DNA of 64,000 nucleotides. Source: JAZNQN01 sp045590195 (GTDB taxonomy: Bacteria > Bacillota > Clostridia > UMGS1883 > UMGS1540). Position 1 is the first letter of the stretch. Each line of letters begins with the position of its first letter. Location of the stretch: positions 62,001 to 126,000 of the forward strand of contig JAZNQN010000044.1 of the NCBI GenBank assembly GCA_045590195.1, read 5' to 3'. Positions 8,346 to 16,915 of this stretch are shown here, piece by piece. The notes under the pieces were generated by a model. That model saw nothing but the letters and a program-made list of their open reading frames with translations, made no database searches and was not told where the DNA came from. The translations under genes were made by a program, and so were the position numbers.

Positions 8346-8594
8346 TTATTTTACAAGAGGAAGTATATTATCTTTGAAAAACGCTCTTGCCTCTTTTTCG
8401 GTAATTCGGAATGTTTTGTCATCTACTTTTACAGAAACGCCAACATTTGTACAATTTTTCATACAAAATGACGCCGCAAGTTCAATTTTATCATGAAGAT
8501 TATTATCTTCAATCATATGCTGAAATGATGACACAACATTATGTGCTCCGTTTAAATGACACGCGCTTCCAATGCATACACTAATTTTTATCAT
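8346..8594 (-). CDS. Thioredoxin-like [2Fe-2S] ferredoxin (copy 1)
   Basis: This 82-residue protein has CIGSAC near residue 7 and CMKNC near 43, the CX4C...CX3C ligand set of thioredoxin-like ferredoxins. It shares length, ligands and the (S/G)xCH pattern with the neighbour at 8020-8280 and is clearly a tandem paralogue. The ATG at 8594 has GGAGG at 8 bases, and it follows the hydA stop by 2 bases. It probably belongs with HydABC as an electron carrier or accessory module, but no partner is proven by the sequence. Confidence 0.8.
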   Translation of the reverse strand: MIKISVCIGSACHLNGAHNVVSSFQHMIEDNNLHDKIELAASFCMKNCTNVGVSVKVDDKTFRITEKEARAFFKDNILPLVK

Positions 8595-8596
8595 TA

Positions 8597-10294
8597 TTAT
8601 TCCTCCGATTTTTTCGCATAGTTCACATGTAAAAGTTTATGAACTTTACCTTTAATAATATTGTTATAAAGTGACGAAACAATTGGGTTTTCTTCTGAAC
8701 GACGTATGCTTAAGAGTCTGTCAGATTTATAAAGTCCGCTCTTTCTGGCAGCAATCTCGTGCTGCATTGCAAATGGCTGACCGCCACCATTTATACATCC
8801 GCCAGGGCAAGCCATAACTTCAATAAAGTCAATCTGTTCGCCGTCTTTTACGCGCTGAAGAACTTTTTCAGCATTTGCAAGACCGCTTACAACTACAATA
8901 TGAAGTTCTCTTTCTCCATACATAAGTTTAAATTCTTTAATGCCATCAAGGCCACGCTGACCGCAATCTGCAATAGAAAGAAGTCCGCTTCTTGATTTAT
9001 TTGCAGCAACACGGCGAAGTACAGCTTCTGTAACACCACCTGTTACACCAAATATTACACCTGCACCTGAAATAGTACCAAATGGCATATCGACAGCTTC
9101 AGGCTCTAAGGTATCAAACATAATACCTGCTTCTTTAACCATTGAAACAAGTTCCTGAGTTGTAATAACTGCATCAACATTAGGCTGACCGTCCATTTTG
9201 AACTCATCTCTTGCAGCTTCAAACTTTTTAGCTGTACAAGGCATTACTGCAACATGGAACATTTTTCTTGAAGCTTCTTTTGCCTGGTCTTTCAAAATTG
9301 AAGCCATCATCTGCATTGGGCTGCGGCAAGTTGATACATTAGGAAGAAATTCAGGGAATTTCTTTTCGCAGAACTGAATCCAGCCAGGGCAGCATGAAGT
9401 AATAAGTGGAAGATTTTCGCCTTTTTCAAGTTTAGTAAGAAATTCTTCACTTTCTTCCAAAACAGTTAAATCTGCTCCGAGAGAAGTATCATAAATTTCA
9501 TCAAATCCCATACGATGAAGAGCGGCAACAATTTTACCCATTACATCTTCCCCGTCGCGAACACCAAGTTCTTTACCAAGTGCAACTCTTACCGCAGGAG
9601 CAACCTGAACAGTTGTTTTAACTTCAGGGTCGCTTATTGCTTTCCAAACGGGAGCAATATTATTTTTAACAACAAGAGCACCTGTTGGACATACTGCAAC
9701 ACACTGACCACAGCCAACACATGGGCTTTCTGAAAGTGGTTTATTAAACGCAGTGCTGATTGTCATATTAGAGCCACGGTATGCAAAGTCGATAGCGCCA
9801 ACATTCTGAACCTCGTTACACATTCTCACACAGTCGCCGCAAAGAATACATTTGCCTGTATCTCTTGTAATGCATACGGAAGACGTATCTTCATCTTTTG
9901 TTGAAACTGCAGTATTAGGGAAACGAACGCCTTCAATATTAAAGCGCATTGCCAAATCCTGCAATTTACATTTTGCGTTGTTCTCACAGGTTGTACAGTC
10001 GCGGCAATGGTTAGCAAGAAGAAGTTCGAGAATATTTTTTCTGTATCTTCTAAGGCGCTCTGTATTTGTTTTTATGTTCATACCTGCACGAGGAGGTGTT
10101 GAACAAGCGGCATCAAGTCCGCCTCTTTCGTTTTCTACCATACACATACGGCATGCACCGTAAACCGAAAGCTCGGAATGATAGCAGAATGTAGGCATTT
10201 TTACGCCTGTTTTATTTATAAGTTCAAGAAGATTTTTCTCTCCGTTAATTTCAACGGGGATACCGTCGATTGTCAAATACTGTTTCTCAGTCAT
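8597..10294 (-). CDS. hydA: HydA catalytic subunit of bifurcating-type [FeFe] hydrogenase (set 2)
   Basis: This is a 565-residue protein. An N-terminal plant-type [2Fe-2S] domain (CYHSELSVYGACRMC) is followed by a His/Cys-ligated cluster region (HCRDCTTC), two [4Fe-4S] motifs (CILCGDCVRMC, CVGCGQCVAVCP) and an H-cluster domain. All three loops are canonical: TSCCPGW, MPCTAKK and EVMACPGGC. A small-subunit-like tail ends the protein. This is the A3-type architecture of HydABC, which oxidises NADH and reduced ferredoxin together to make H2, or runs in reverse. It starts 4 bases after the hydB stop. All ligands are present, so it should be the active hydrogenase of the two. Confidence 0.95.
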   Translation of the reverse strand: MTEKQYLTIDGIPVEINGEKNLLELINKTGVKMPTFCYHSELSVYGACRMCMVENERGGLDAACSTPPRAGMNIKTNTERLRRYRKNILELLLANHCRDCTTCENNAKCKLQDLAMRFNIEGVRFPNTAVSTKDEDTSSVCITRDTGKCILCGDCVRMCNEVQNVGAIDFAYRGSNMTISTAFNKPLSESPCVGCGQCVAVCPTGALVVKNNIAPVWKAISDPEVKTTVQVAPAVRVALGKELGVRDGEDVMGKIVAALHRMGFDEIYDTSLGADLTVLEESEEFLTKLEKGENLPLITSCCPGWIQFCEKKFPEFLPNVSTCRSPMQMMASILKDQAKEASRKMFHVAVMPCTAKKFEAARDEFKMDGQPNVDAVITTQELVSMVKEAGIMFDTLEPEAVDMPFGTISGAGVIFGVTGGVTEAVLRRVAANKSRSGLLSIADCGQRGLDGIKEFKLMYGERELHIVVVSGLANAEKVLQRVKDGEQIDFIEVMACPGGCINGGGQPFAMQHEIAARKSGLYKSDRLLSIRRSEENPIVSSLYNNIIKGKVHKLLHVNYAKKSEE

Positions 10295-10298
10295 TTTC

Positions 10299-12173
10299 TC
10301 AAACCTCCTTTATAGCCTTGAATGCACAAGCATCAATACAGCTACCGCAACGAATACATTTTGAAAGGTTAATTGTAAATGGTTCCTTAATTTTTCCTTC
10401 GATAGCTTCAACAGGACACTGACGGGCACATTTTGAGCAACCTTTACAAAGCTCAGGGTCAATAACAATTGTTTTAAGTTTCTGACATTCACCCGCTGGA
10501 CAACGCTTGTCGTAAATATGAGCTTCATATTCATCACGGAAGTTTTTAATTGTACTTACTACCGGAGAAGGAGCACTTTTGCCAAGTCCGCAAAGAGCTG
10601 TAGCCGAAATTGTATCAGCAAGCTCGAGAAGGAGTTCAATATCTCCATCCTGACCTTCGCCTGCGACAATTCTTTCAAGAATCTGAAGCATTCTCTTTGT
10701 ACCTTCACGGCAAGGAACGCATTTACCACAGCTTTCGTTCTGTGTAAAGTTCATAAAGAATCTTGCAACCTCTACCATACAGGTATTTGAGTCCATAACA
10801 ACAAGTCCGCCGGAGCCTATCATAGCTCCAACCTTTTTAAGTGTATCAAAGTCAAGAGGAAGGTCTAAATGTTCTTTTGTAAGACAAGCACCTGAAGGGC
10901 CGCCTATCTGTACGGCTTTAAATTCGCCGTCGCCTTTCATACCGCCACCGATATCAAAAATAATCTCGCGGAGAGTTGTTCCCATAGGAACTTCGATAAG
11001 GCCTGTATTTGCAATGTTACCTGTAAGAGCAAAAGCTTTTGTGCCTGCACTTCCCTCTGTTCCGATACCGAGATACCAGTCTGCGCCACGGTTTATAATT
11101 TCAGCAACGTTTGCATATGTTTCAACATTATTAAGTACTGTTGGTTTATCAAAAAGACCATGTTCAACAGTTCTTGGAGGTTTAACTCTCGGGAAACCAC
11201 GTTTACCTTCGATTGAAGCAGTAAGCGCACTACCTTCGCCACAAACAAACGCACCTGCACCACGGCTGATGTGCATTTTAAACGAAAAGCCTGTTCCGAG
11301 AATATTTTCGCCAAGAAGGCCTAGTTCTTCTGCCTGAGTTATTGCATTTTTAAGTCTGTCAACAGCGAGAGGATATTCAGCACGAACATATATGTAACCT
11401 TCACATGCGCCACAGGCAACACCTGCAATCATCATACCCTCAAGCATTCTGTGAGGGTCACCTTCCATAATACTTCTGTCCATAAATGCACCGGGGTCAC
11501 CCTCGTCACCATTACAAACAACATATTTAATAGGCTCTTTCTGGCGTTTAACCTGTTCCCATTTTCTTCCGGCAGGAAATCCGCCGCCCCCACGTCCGCG
11601 AAGGTTTGATTTACTGATTTCAGATACAATGTCATCAGCAGTCATATCAAAAAGTGCTTTTTCAAAAGCGGAATAACCACCAATGGCAATATATTCACGA
11701 ATTGATTCGGCATCAATTTTACCGCAGTGTTCCAAAACGATACGGGTTTGCTGTTTATAAAAAGGAATTTCATCCTGTTTTTTGTATGAAACGCCATCTT
11801 TTTTGCAGGCAAGGCGGTCAATGGGTTCTCCTTTAAGAACTGTTTTTTCAATAATTTCTTCACAGTCTTCAACTTTTACTTTTGTGTAAAGCCAACCCTG
11901 TGGGTCGATTCTGAGAAGTGGGCCCATTTCACAAAAACCATGGCAACCGCTCTTTTTAAGGCCTATGCTTTCATCGTGGGGATCAACTTCAAGCTCCACT
12001 GCAACTTTAATGCCTCTTTCATCACAAAGTTCTTTAAGTCTGTCATAAATTTTAAGTGAGCCACCGGCAACGCAACCTGTTCCGGCACAAACAATGATTT
12101 TTTCGGTTTGTAGTTCATAAGACTTTTTCACTTCTTCACGAAGCTTCATAAAATCTTCTCTGTTTTTAAGCAT
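10299..12173 (-). CDS. hydB: HydB, NADH/FMN subunit of bifurcating-type hydrogenase (set 2)
   Basis: This is a 624-residue NuoF-like subunit. A thioredoxin-like [2Fe-2S] domain (CAGTGCVAGG; CHGFC) at the N terminus is followed by the glycine-rich FMN/NADH site (GRGGGGFPAGRKW near residue 195), the [4Fe-4S] motif SCGKCVPCREGT near 490, and two C-terminal ferredoxin motifs (CKGCSKCARQCP, CIRCGSCIDAC). It accepts or donates electrons from NAD(H) and is where flavin-based bifurcation is thought to occur. The ATG at 12173 has GAGGAG upstream and overlaps the hydC stop by 8 bases. Confidence 0.95.
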   Translation of the reverse strand: MLKNREDFMKLREEVKKSYELQTEKIIVCAGTGCVAGGSLKIYDRLKELCDERGIKVAVELEVDPHDESIGLKKSGCHGFCEMGPLLRIDPQGWLYTKVKVEDCEEIIEKTVLKGEPIDRLACKKDGVSYKKQDEIPFYKQQTRIVLEHCGKIDAESIREYIAIGGYSAFEKALFDMTADDIVSEISKSNLRGRGGGGFPAGRKWEQVKRQKEPIKYVVCNGDEGDPGAFMDRSIMEGDPHRMLEGMMIAGVACGACEGYIYVRAEYPLAVDRLKNAITQAEELGLLGENILGTGFSFKMHISRGAGAFVCGEGSALTASIEGKRGFPRVKPPRTVEHGLFDKPTVLNNVETYANVAEIINRGADWYLGIGTEGSAGTKAFALTGNIANTGLIEVPMGTTLREIIFDIGGGMKGDGEFKAVQIGGPSGACLTKEHLDLPLDFDTLKKVGAMIGSGGLVVMDSNTCMVEVARFFMNFTQNESCGKCVPCREGTKRMLQILERIVAGEGQDGDIELLLELADTISATALCGLGKSAPSPVVSTIKNFRDEYEAHIYDKRCPAGECQKLKTIVIDPELCKGCSKCARQCPVEAIEGKIKEPFTINLSKCIRCGSCIDACAFKAIKEV

Positions 12174-12651
12174 TGTTTATCTCCTCTCTGAGTTTTTTCA
12201 AAAGCTCTGATGCTTTATCCGGTGTCATTGCAGAATATACAACATCGTTTACTGTAAGTACCGGAGCAAGACCACAAGCGCCGAGACATGATACTGTTTC
12301 AAGTGTAAAGTTTAAGTCGTCGGTAGTTTTTTTGCTTTCGCTAAGTCCAAGTTCACTGCGAAGACGCTCCAAAATCGGAATGGAACGGCGAACATGACAA
12401 GCTGTTCCGTCGCATATTTTTATTACATATTTTCCCTTTGGTTCAAGAGAAAAGTTTTCGTAAAATGTTGCTACGCTGAAAATCCTAACTTCAGGAATGT
12501 TAAGCTGTTTTGCAAGATGTGGAAAAATATCTTTTGGCAAGTAATGATATTCTTCCTGAATTTCCTGCAAAATTGCGATAATTGCCTGTGGATTTTTGTC
12601 GTATTTATCGACTATTTTATCTACGATTGCAAAATCAAACTGTTCACTCAT
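12166..12651 (-). CDS. hydC: HydC, NuoE-like [2Fe-2S] subunit (set 2)
   Basis: This 161-residue protein has a helical N-terminal half and a C-terminal thioredoxin-like [2Fe-2S] domain. The ligands are CDGTAC near residue 87 and CLGAC near 128, the NuoE pattern. It transfers electrons within HydABC. It lies 22 bases downstream of nfnB and overlaps hydB by 8 bases, so Nfn and this HydABC set are probably on one transcript. Confidence 0.94.
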   Translation of the reverse strand: MSEQFDFAIVDKIVDKYDKNPQAIIAILQEIQEEYHYLPKDIFPHLAKQLNIPEVRIFSVATFYENFSLEPKGKYVIKICDGTACHVRRSIPILERLRSELGLSESKKTTDDLNFTLETVSCLGACGLAPVLTVNDVVYSAMTPDKASELLKKLREEINNA

Positions 12652-12673
12652 AGTTTTACTCCTTTGTTTTTAA

Positions 12674-14083
12674 TTATTTATTCTTAAGGTATTCATCGAT
12701 TGCCTTGGCAGCAGTTTTACCTGCGCCCATAGCAGATATAACCGTTGCAGCACCTGTTACTGCATCGCCGCCTGCATAAACTGCATCGCGTGATGTAAGG
12801 CCATCTTCATTTACAATAATTCCGCCTCTGTTATTAACTTCAAGGCCCTTTGTAGTATCTTTTATAAGCGGGTTAGGCGAAGTACCAATAGACATTACAA
12901 CTGCATCAACCTCTAACTCATATTCTGAACCCGGAATTTCTACAGGACGTCTTCTTCCTTTTTCATCAGGTTCGCCAAGTTCCATTTTCATAAGGCGAAT
13001 ACCTGTTACAAAACCGTTTTTAGGATCTCTTGGATCCTCAGGATTGTTATAACCCAGAATTTCAACCGGGTTTCTGAGAAGCTGAAAATCGATTCCCTCT
13101 TCTTCAGCATGTTCAACTTCTTCCCTTCTTGCAGGAAGTTCTTCCATTGAACGACGGTAAATAATATAAACCTTCTCAGCTCCAAGTCTTAAAGCAGTTC
13201 TTGCAGCATCCATAGCAACATTACCGCCGCCTACAACTGCAACACGGCCACCTTTCATAATAGGTGTGCTGCCATCTTCACGATAAGCTTTCATGAGATT
13301 GCTTCTTGTTAAGAATTCGTTTGCAGAATAAACGCCTTTAAGAGATTCGCCGGGAATTCCCATGAAATTTGGAAGGCCTGCACCGCTGCCTACAAAAACA
13401 GCTTCATAGCCCATATCAAAAAGCTCGTCGATTGTAAGGGTTTTACCGATTACAACATTAGGCTCAACATTTACGCCAAGTTCTTTTAAAGTTTCAACTT
13501 CTTTAGCAACTATTGCCTTTGGAAGACGAAATTCAGGAATACCATAAACAAGTACACCGCCTGCTGTGTGAAGTGCTTCATAAACTGTTACGTCGTAACC
13601 TTTTTTAGCAAGGTCACCTGCACAGGTAAGGCCTGAAGGGCCGCTACCAACAACGGCAACTTTGTGGCCGTTAGACAATGGTTTTTCAGCCTTTTCCTTG
13701 GCGTTTTCATTATGCCAGTCAGCAACAAAACGCTCAAGTCGGCCAATGCCTACAGGCTCAAACTTAATTCCAAGAGTACATTTACTCTCACACTGTGTTT
13801 CCTGTGGGCAAACTCTTCCGCAAACCGCAGGAAGTGAAGATGATTTTGAAATAGACTGATATGCACCTTCAAAATCGCCATTTTTAATATGAGTAATAAA
13901 ATCAGGAATATCAATATTTACAGGACAGCCTGCAACGCAAGGCTGGTTTTTACAATTTAAGCATCTTTCAGCTTCTCCTACAGCCATTTCCTGAGTATAA
14001 CCAAGAGCAACTTCATTGAAGTTATGGCCCCTCACATCAGCAGGCTGTGTTGGCATTTCATGCTTTTTAGGATTTATTGCCAT
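12674..14083 (-). CDS. nfnB: NfnB-type large subunit (NADPH-dependent, GltD-like)
   Basis: This 469-residue flavoprotein belongs to the glutamate synthase small-chain family. N-terminal [4Fe-4S] cysteines (CLNCKNQPCVAGCP, CGRVCPQETQCESKC) are followed by an FAD motif (VVGSGPSGLTCAGDLA near 143) and an NADPH motif (VVGGGNVAMDAARTALRLG near 285). With the adjacent NfnA-like gene it forms the pair that couples NADH and ferredoxin to NADP+ reduction. Other members act as glutamate synthase or sulfide dehydrogenase subunits. The partner just upstream and the hydrogenase context favour Nfn. The length is normal and all motifs look intact. Confidence 0.9.
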   Translation of the reverse strand: MAINPKKHEMPTQPADVRGHNFNEVALGYTQEMAVGEAERCLNCKNQPCVAGCPVNIDIPDFITHIKNGDFEGAYQSISKSSSLPAVCGRVCPQETQCESKCTLGIKFEPVGIGRLERFVADWHNENAKEKAEKPLSNGHKVAVVGSGPSGLTCAGDLAKKGYDVTVYEALHTAGGVLVYGIPEFRLPKAIVAKEVETLKELGVNVEPNVVIGKTLTIDELFDMGYEAVFVGSGAGLPNFMGIPGESLKGVYSANEFLTRSNLMKAYREDGSTPIMKGGRVAVVGGGNVAMDAARTALRLGAEKVYIIYRRSMEELPARREEVEHAEEEGIDFQLLRNPVEILGYNNPEDPRDPKNGFVTGIRLMKMELGEPDEKGRRRPVEIPGSEYELEVDAVVMSIGTSPNPLIKDTTKGLEVNNRGGIIVNEDGLTSRDAVYAGGDAVTGAATVISAMGAGKTAAKAIDEYLKNK

Positions 14084-14108
14084 TTTAAATTCCTCCTTCT
14101 AAATCAGT

Positions 14109-14957
14109 TCAGGCATTTTTGAAAAGATTGCAAGCTTCTTCATATGCGTGACGCTCAAAATCTGCATACATTCTGCCTCTTGACATTGCCTCGTCAAAAT
14201 CGATTTCGTAGGCATTAAATTCAGGCCCGTCAACACATGCAAACTTTGTAACCTTTTTGCCATCCTGGTTCAAAGTAAGTCGGCAACCGCCGCACATACC
14301 AGTTCCGTCGATCATAATAGGATTCATTGAAGCTGTTACAGGAACACCAAAAGGTTTGGCAGTTAGAGTAACAAACTTCATCATAATAAGCGGACCAATT
14401 GTGATGATAATGTCAAATTTTTCTCCGCCTTCAAGCATTTCTTTAAGCGGAACAGTTACGTTACCGTGACGACCATAAGAACCGTCATCAGTCATTAAAA
14501 TAAGGTTGTCCGAGCATTCTCTGAACTCATCTTCCAAAATTACAAGATTTTTATCTCTGAAACCGATAATGCTTGTAACTTCAGCCCCAAGGCGATGAAA
14601 TTCCTGCGCAACAGGCATAGCAATAGCACAGCCAACGCCTCCGCCTACGATACAAACTTTTTTAATACCTTCAGTATGAGTTGCTCTTCCAAGAGGACCA
14701 ACAAAATCTTCAATGAACTCACCTTCGTTTTTCTGACCGAGTTTTGCAGTTGTTCCTCCAACTATTTGAAAAATTATTTTAACTGTGCCATCTTCCTTGT
14801 TGCAACCTGCAACTGTAAGCGGTATTCTTTCGCCTTCGCTGTCGACACGTAAAATAATAAACTGACCTGGTTTTGCCTTTGCTGCAACTAACGGAGCTTC
14901 AATTTCCATCTGGGTTACAGTTGGGTTTAACACTCTTTTACGCACAATTTTGTACAT
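14109..14957 (-). CDS. nfnA: NfnA-type small subunit (FAD/NAD and [2Fe-2S])
   Basis: This 282-residue protein of the ferredoxin-NADP reductase superfamily has an FAD-binding barrel (PGQFIILR near 31), an NAD-binding segment (CIVGGGVGCAIAMP near 103) and a C-terminal [2Fe-2S] set (MCGGCRLT near 222 plus a later Cys). This architecture is shared by NfnA, SudB and dihydroorotate dehydrogenase electron-transfer subunits; the nfnB partner 25 bases downstream selects Nfn. The ATG at 14957 has GAGAGGTG upstream. It is the first gene of the second transcription unit of the cluster. Confidence 0.9.
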   Translation of the reverse strand: MYKIVRKRVLNPTVTQMEIEAPLVAAKAKPGQFIILRVDSEGERIPLTVAGCNKEDGTVKIIFQIVGGTTAKLGQKNEGEFIEDFVGPLGRATHTEGIKKVCIVGGGVGCAIAMPVAQEFHRLGAEVTSIIGFRDKNLVILEDEFRECSDNLILMTDDGSYGRHGNVTVPLKEMLEGGEKFDIIITIGPLIMMKFVTLTAKPFGVPVTASMNPIMIDGTGMCGGCRLTLNQDGKKVTKFACVDGPEFNAYEIDFDEAMSRGRMYADFERHAYEEACNLFKNA

Positions 14958-15112
14958 AAAAATTCACCTCTCTATATTTTAAATAATTGTTATATTACAT
15001 ACATAACTTTACATAATATATAATAACACAATTACACTTTTTTGCATATTATAAAATTTGCATATCCGTTATATACTTATAGGCATATGGTTATTTCGTT
15101 TTTACATAACAA

Positions 15113-15143
15113 CAGCGCGATACATTTATTATGTACCGCGCTG
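15113..15143 (-). terminator. Terminator-like hairpin after the first hydCBA operon
   Basis: CAGCGCG-a-TACAT, loop TTATT, ATGTA-c-CGCGCTG lies 16 bases after the hydA stop; on the minus strand the mismatch becomes a G.U pair. The tail is only moderately T-rich. The rest of the gap (14958-15112) is AT-rich and must hold the nfnA promoter, but I see no clear -35/-10 pair in it. Confidence 0.6.
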
Positions 15144-15159
15144 CTTAAAATTATTTAAA

Positions 15160-16896
15160 TCAGTATTTCTTTCTTTCTACATAGTGAGTATGTAAAAGGT
15201 CGTGAGCTTTGTGTGAACCGGGTTCGCCAAAGTACTCTTTATAGAGTTTGTCAACATCAGGATTCTTATGACTCTGTCTTACAGTAGATGCTTTGTCTTC
15301 AGCATAAAGGGCTTTTGCCCTTTCAGCCTTAACATCCATATCCATACGAAGCTTAGCCGGAACAATCGGCTGACCGCCACCTGTTACGCAACCACCGGGA
15401 CAAGCCATAATTTCGATAAAGTGATAATCTGCTTTGCCCTCTTTAATACTGTCGAGAAGTGCACGTGCATTTCCAAGGCCATGAGCAATAGCAACTTTAA
15501 CTTCTTTACCCCCGAGAGTAAGAGCAGCTTCTTTAATGCCCTCAACACCTCTTACTGCCTCAAAATCAAGGCTTGCAGGCTCTTTACCGTCAAGAATTTC
15601 GGCAACTGTACGAAGTGCTGCTTCCATAACACCACCTGTTGCACCAAAGATAACACCTGCGCCTGTATCCATACCAAATGGGTCATCGAATTTTGCATCT
15701 TCAAGAGAAGCAAAATCTATACCCTGTTCTTTAATCATTTTAGCAAGTTCTCTTGTTGTAAGAACGATATCAACATCTTGAAATTCGTTGCCAAGTTCTT
15801 CTCTGCCAGCTTCGAACTTTTTAGCTACGCAAGGCATAACGGAAACTACAACCATTTTTTCAGGGTCGATATTATTCTTTTCTGCATAGTAAGATTTAAG
15901 AACAGCACCAAACATTTCGTGAGGAGATTTACAGCTTGAAAGGTTTGGAATAAATTCAGGATAGTAATGTTCACAGAACTTAACCCAACCAGGGCTGCAA
16001 GAAGTTATAAGTGGCAACTTACCACCATCTTTAATTCTGTTTATAAGCTCTGTTCCTTCTTCCATAATTGTAAGGTCGGCAGCTGTATTTGTATCAAAAA
16101 CTTTGTCAAATCCGAGCATCTTGAGTGCATTTGCCATTTTACCTGTAACAGGTGTGCCAATTTCAAATCCGAATTCTTCGCCAAGTGCCGCTCTTACAGC
16201 AGGAGCTGTCTGAACGATAACATATTTTTCAGGATCGGCAATTGCTTCCCAAGTCTGTGCAATACTGTCTTTTTCATAAAGTGCACCAACAGGACAAGCA
16301 GCAATACACTGACCACAGTTAACACAGGCAACATCGCCAAGTGATTGTTCAAACGCACAAGCAATTGAAGTGTTGAAACCACGGTTAACAGCGTCAATAA
16401 CAGATACAGTTTGAATATTTTTACAAGCACTTACACAGCGACGGCAGAGAATACATTTGTTGTTATCACGAACAATTGATGCTGATGAATCATCAATTTC
16501 CTGGACATTTCTCTCGCCTTCAAAAGCAATATCACGAACACCGAGTTCTTCAGCCAAAGTCTGAAGTTCACAATTTCTGTTTCTTTCGCAAGTAAGACAT
16601 CTTTTGTCATGAGCGGAAAGAATAAGCTCAAGTGTGATTTTTCTTGCTTTTCTGACTTTTTCGCTGTTTGTTACAACCTCAAGGCCTTCTGAAACAGGAT
16701 AAACACAAGCCGCCTGAAGTGTTCTTGCAGTTGAAACTTCAACTACGCACATACGGCATGAACCTGTTTTGCTTACATCCTTTAAATAACAAAGAGTAGG
16801 GATGTGAATATTTGCACTGCGTGCAGCTTCAAGAACGGTATAATTTGCAGGAACGCTAAGGCTCTTGCCGTTAATTTTAATATTTACATTTTCCAT
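15160..16896 (-). CDS. hydA: HydA catalytic subunit, variant loop 1 (set 1)
   Basis: This 578-residue protein has the same architecture as the other HydA: a [2Fe-2S] domain (CYLKDVSKTGSCRMC), CLTCERNRNCELQ, two [4Fe-4S] motifs (CILCRRCVSAC, CVNCGQCIAACP), an H-cluster domain and a C-terminal tail. Loops 2 and 3 are canonical (MPCVAKK, EIMACPGGC). Loop 1 reads TSCSPGW, with Ser in place of the second Cys of TSCCPxW. The codon is a clean AGC and no frame disturbance is seen. I have an impression that this variant occurs in other NAD-linked HydA proteins, so activity should not be ruled out. It lies 19 bases after hydB. Confidence 0.93.
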   Translation of the reverse strand: MENVNIKINGKSLSVPANYTVLEAARSANIHIPTLCYLKDVSKTGSCRMCVVEVSTARTLQAACVYPVSEGLEVVTNSEKVRKARKITLELILSAHDKRCLTCERNRNCELQTLAEELGVRDIAFEGERNVQEIDDSSASIVRDNNKCILCRRCVSACKNIQTVSVIDAVNRGFNTSIACAFEQSLGDVACVNCGQCIAACPVGALYEKDSIAQTWEAIADPEKYVIVQTAPAVRAALGEEFGFEIGTPVTGKMANALKMLGFDKVFDTNTAADLTIMEEGTELINRIKDGGKLPLITSCSPGWVKFCEHYYPEFIPNLSSCKSPHEMFGAVLKSYYAEKNNIDPEKMVVVSVMPCVAKKFEAGREELGNEFQDVDIVLTTRELAKMIKEQGIDFASLEDAKFDDPFGMDTGAGVIFGATGGVMEAALRTVAEILDGKEPASLDFEAVRGVEGIKEAALTLGGKEVKVAIAHGLGNARALLDSIKEGKADYHFIEIMACPGGCVTGGGQPIVPAKLRMDMDVKAERAKALYAEDKASTVRQSHKNPDVDKLYKEYFGEPGSHKAHDLLHTHYVERKKY

Positions 16897-16915
16897 AATT
16901 ATCTGCTCCCCTCTC

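Noticed and set aside
14958..15110. Rex box upstream of nfnA
   Set aside because: TTGTTAT at 14988-14994 has no acceptable second half at the right spacing.
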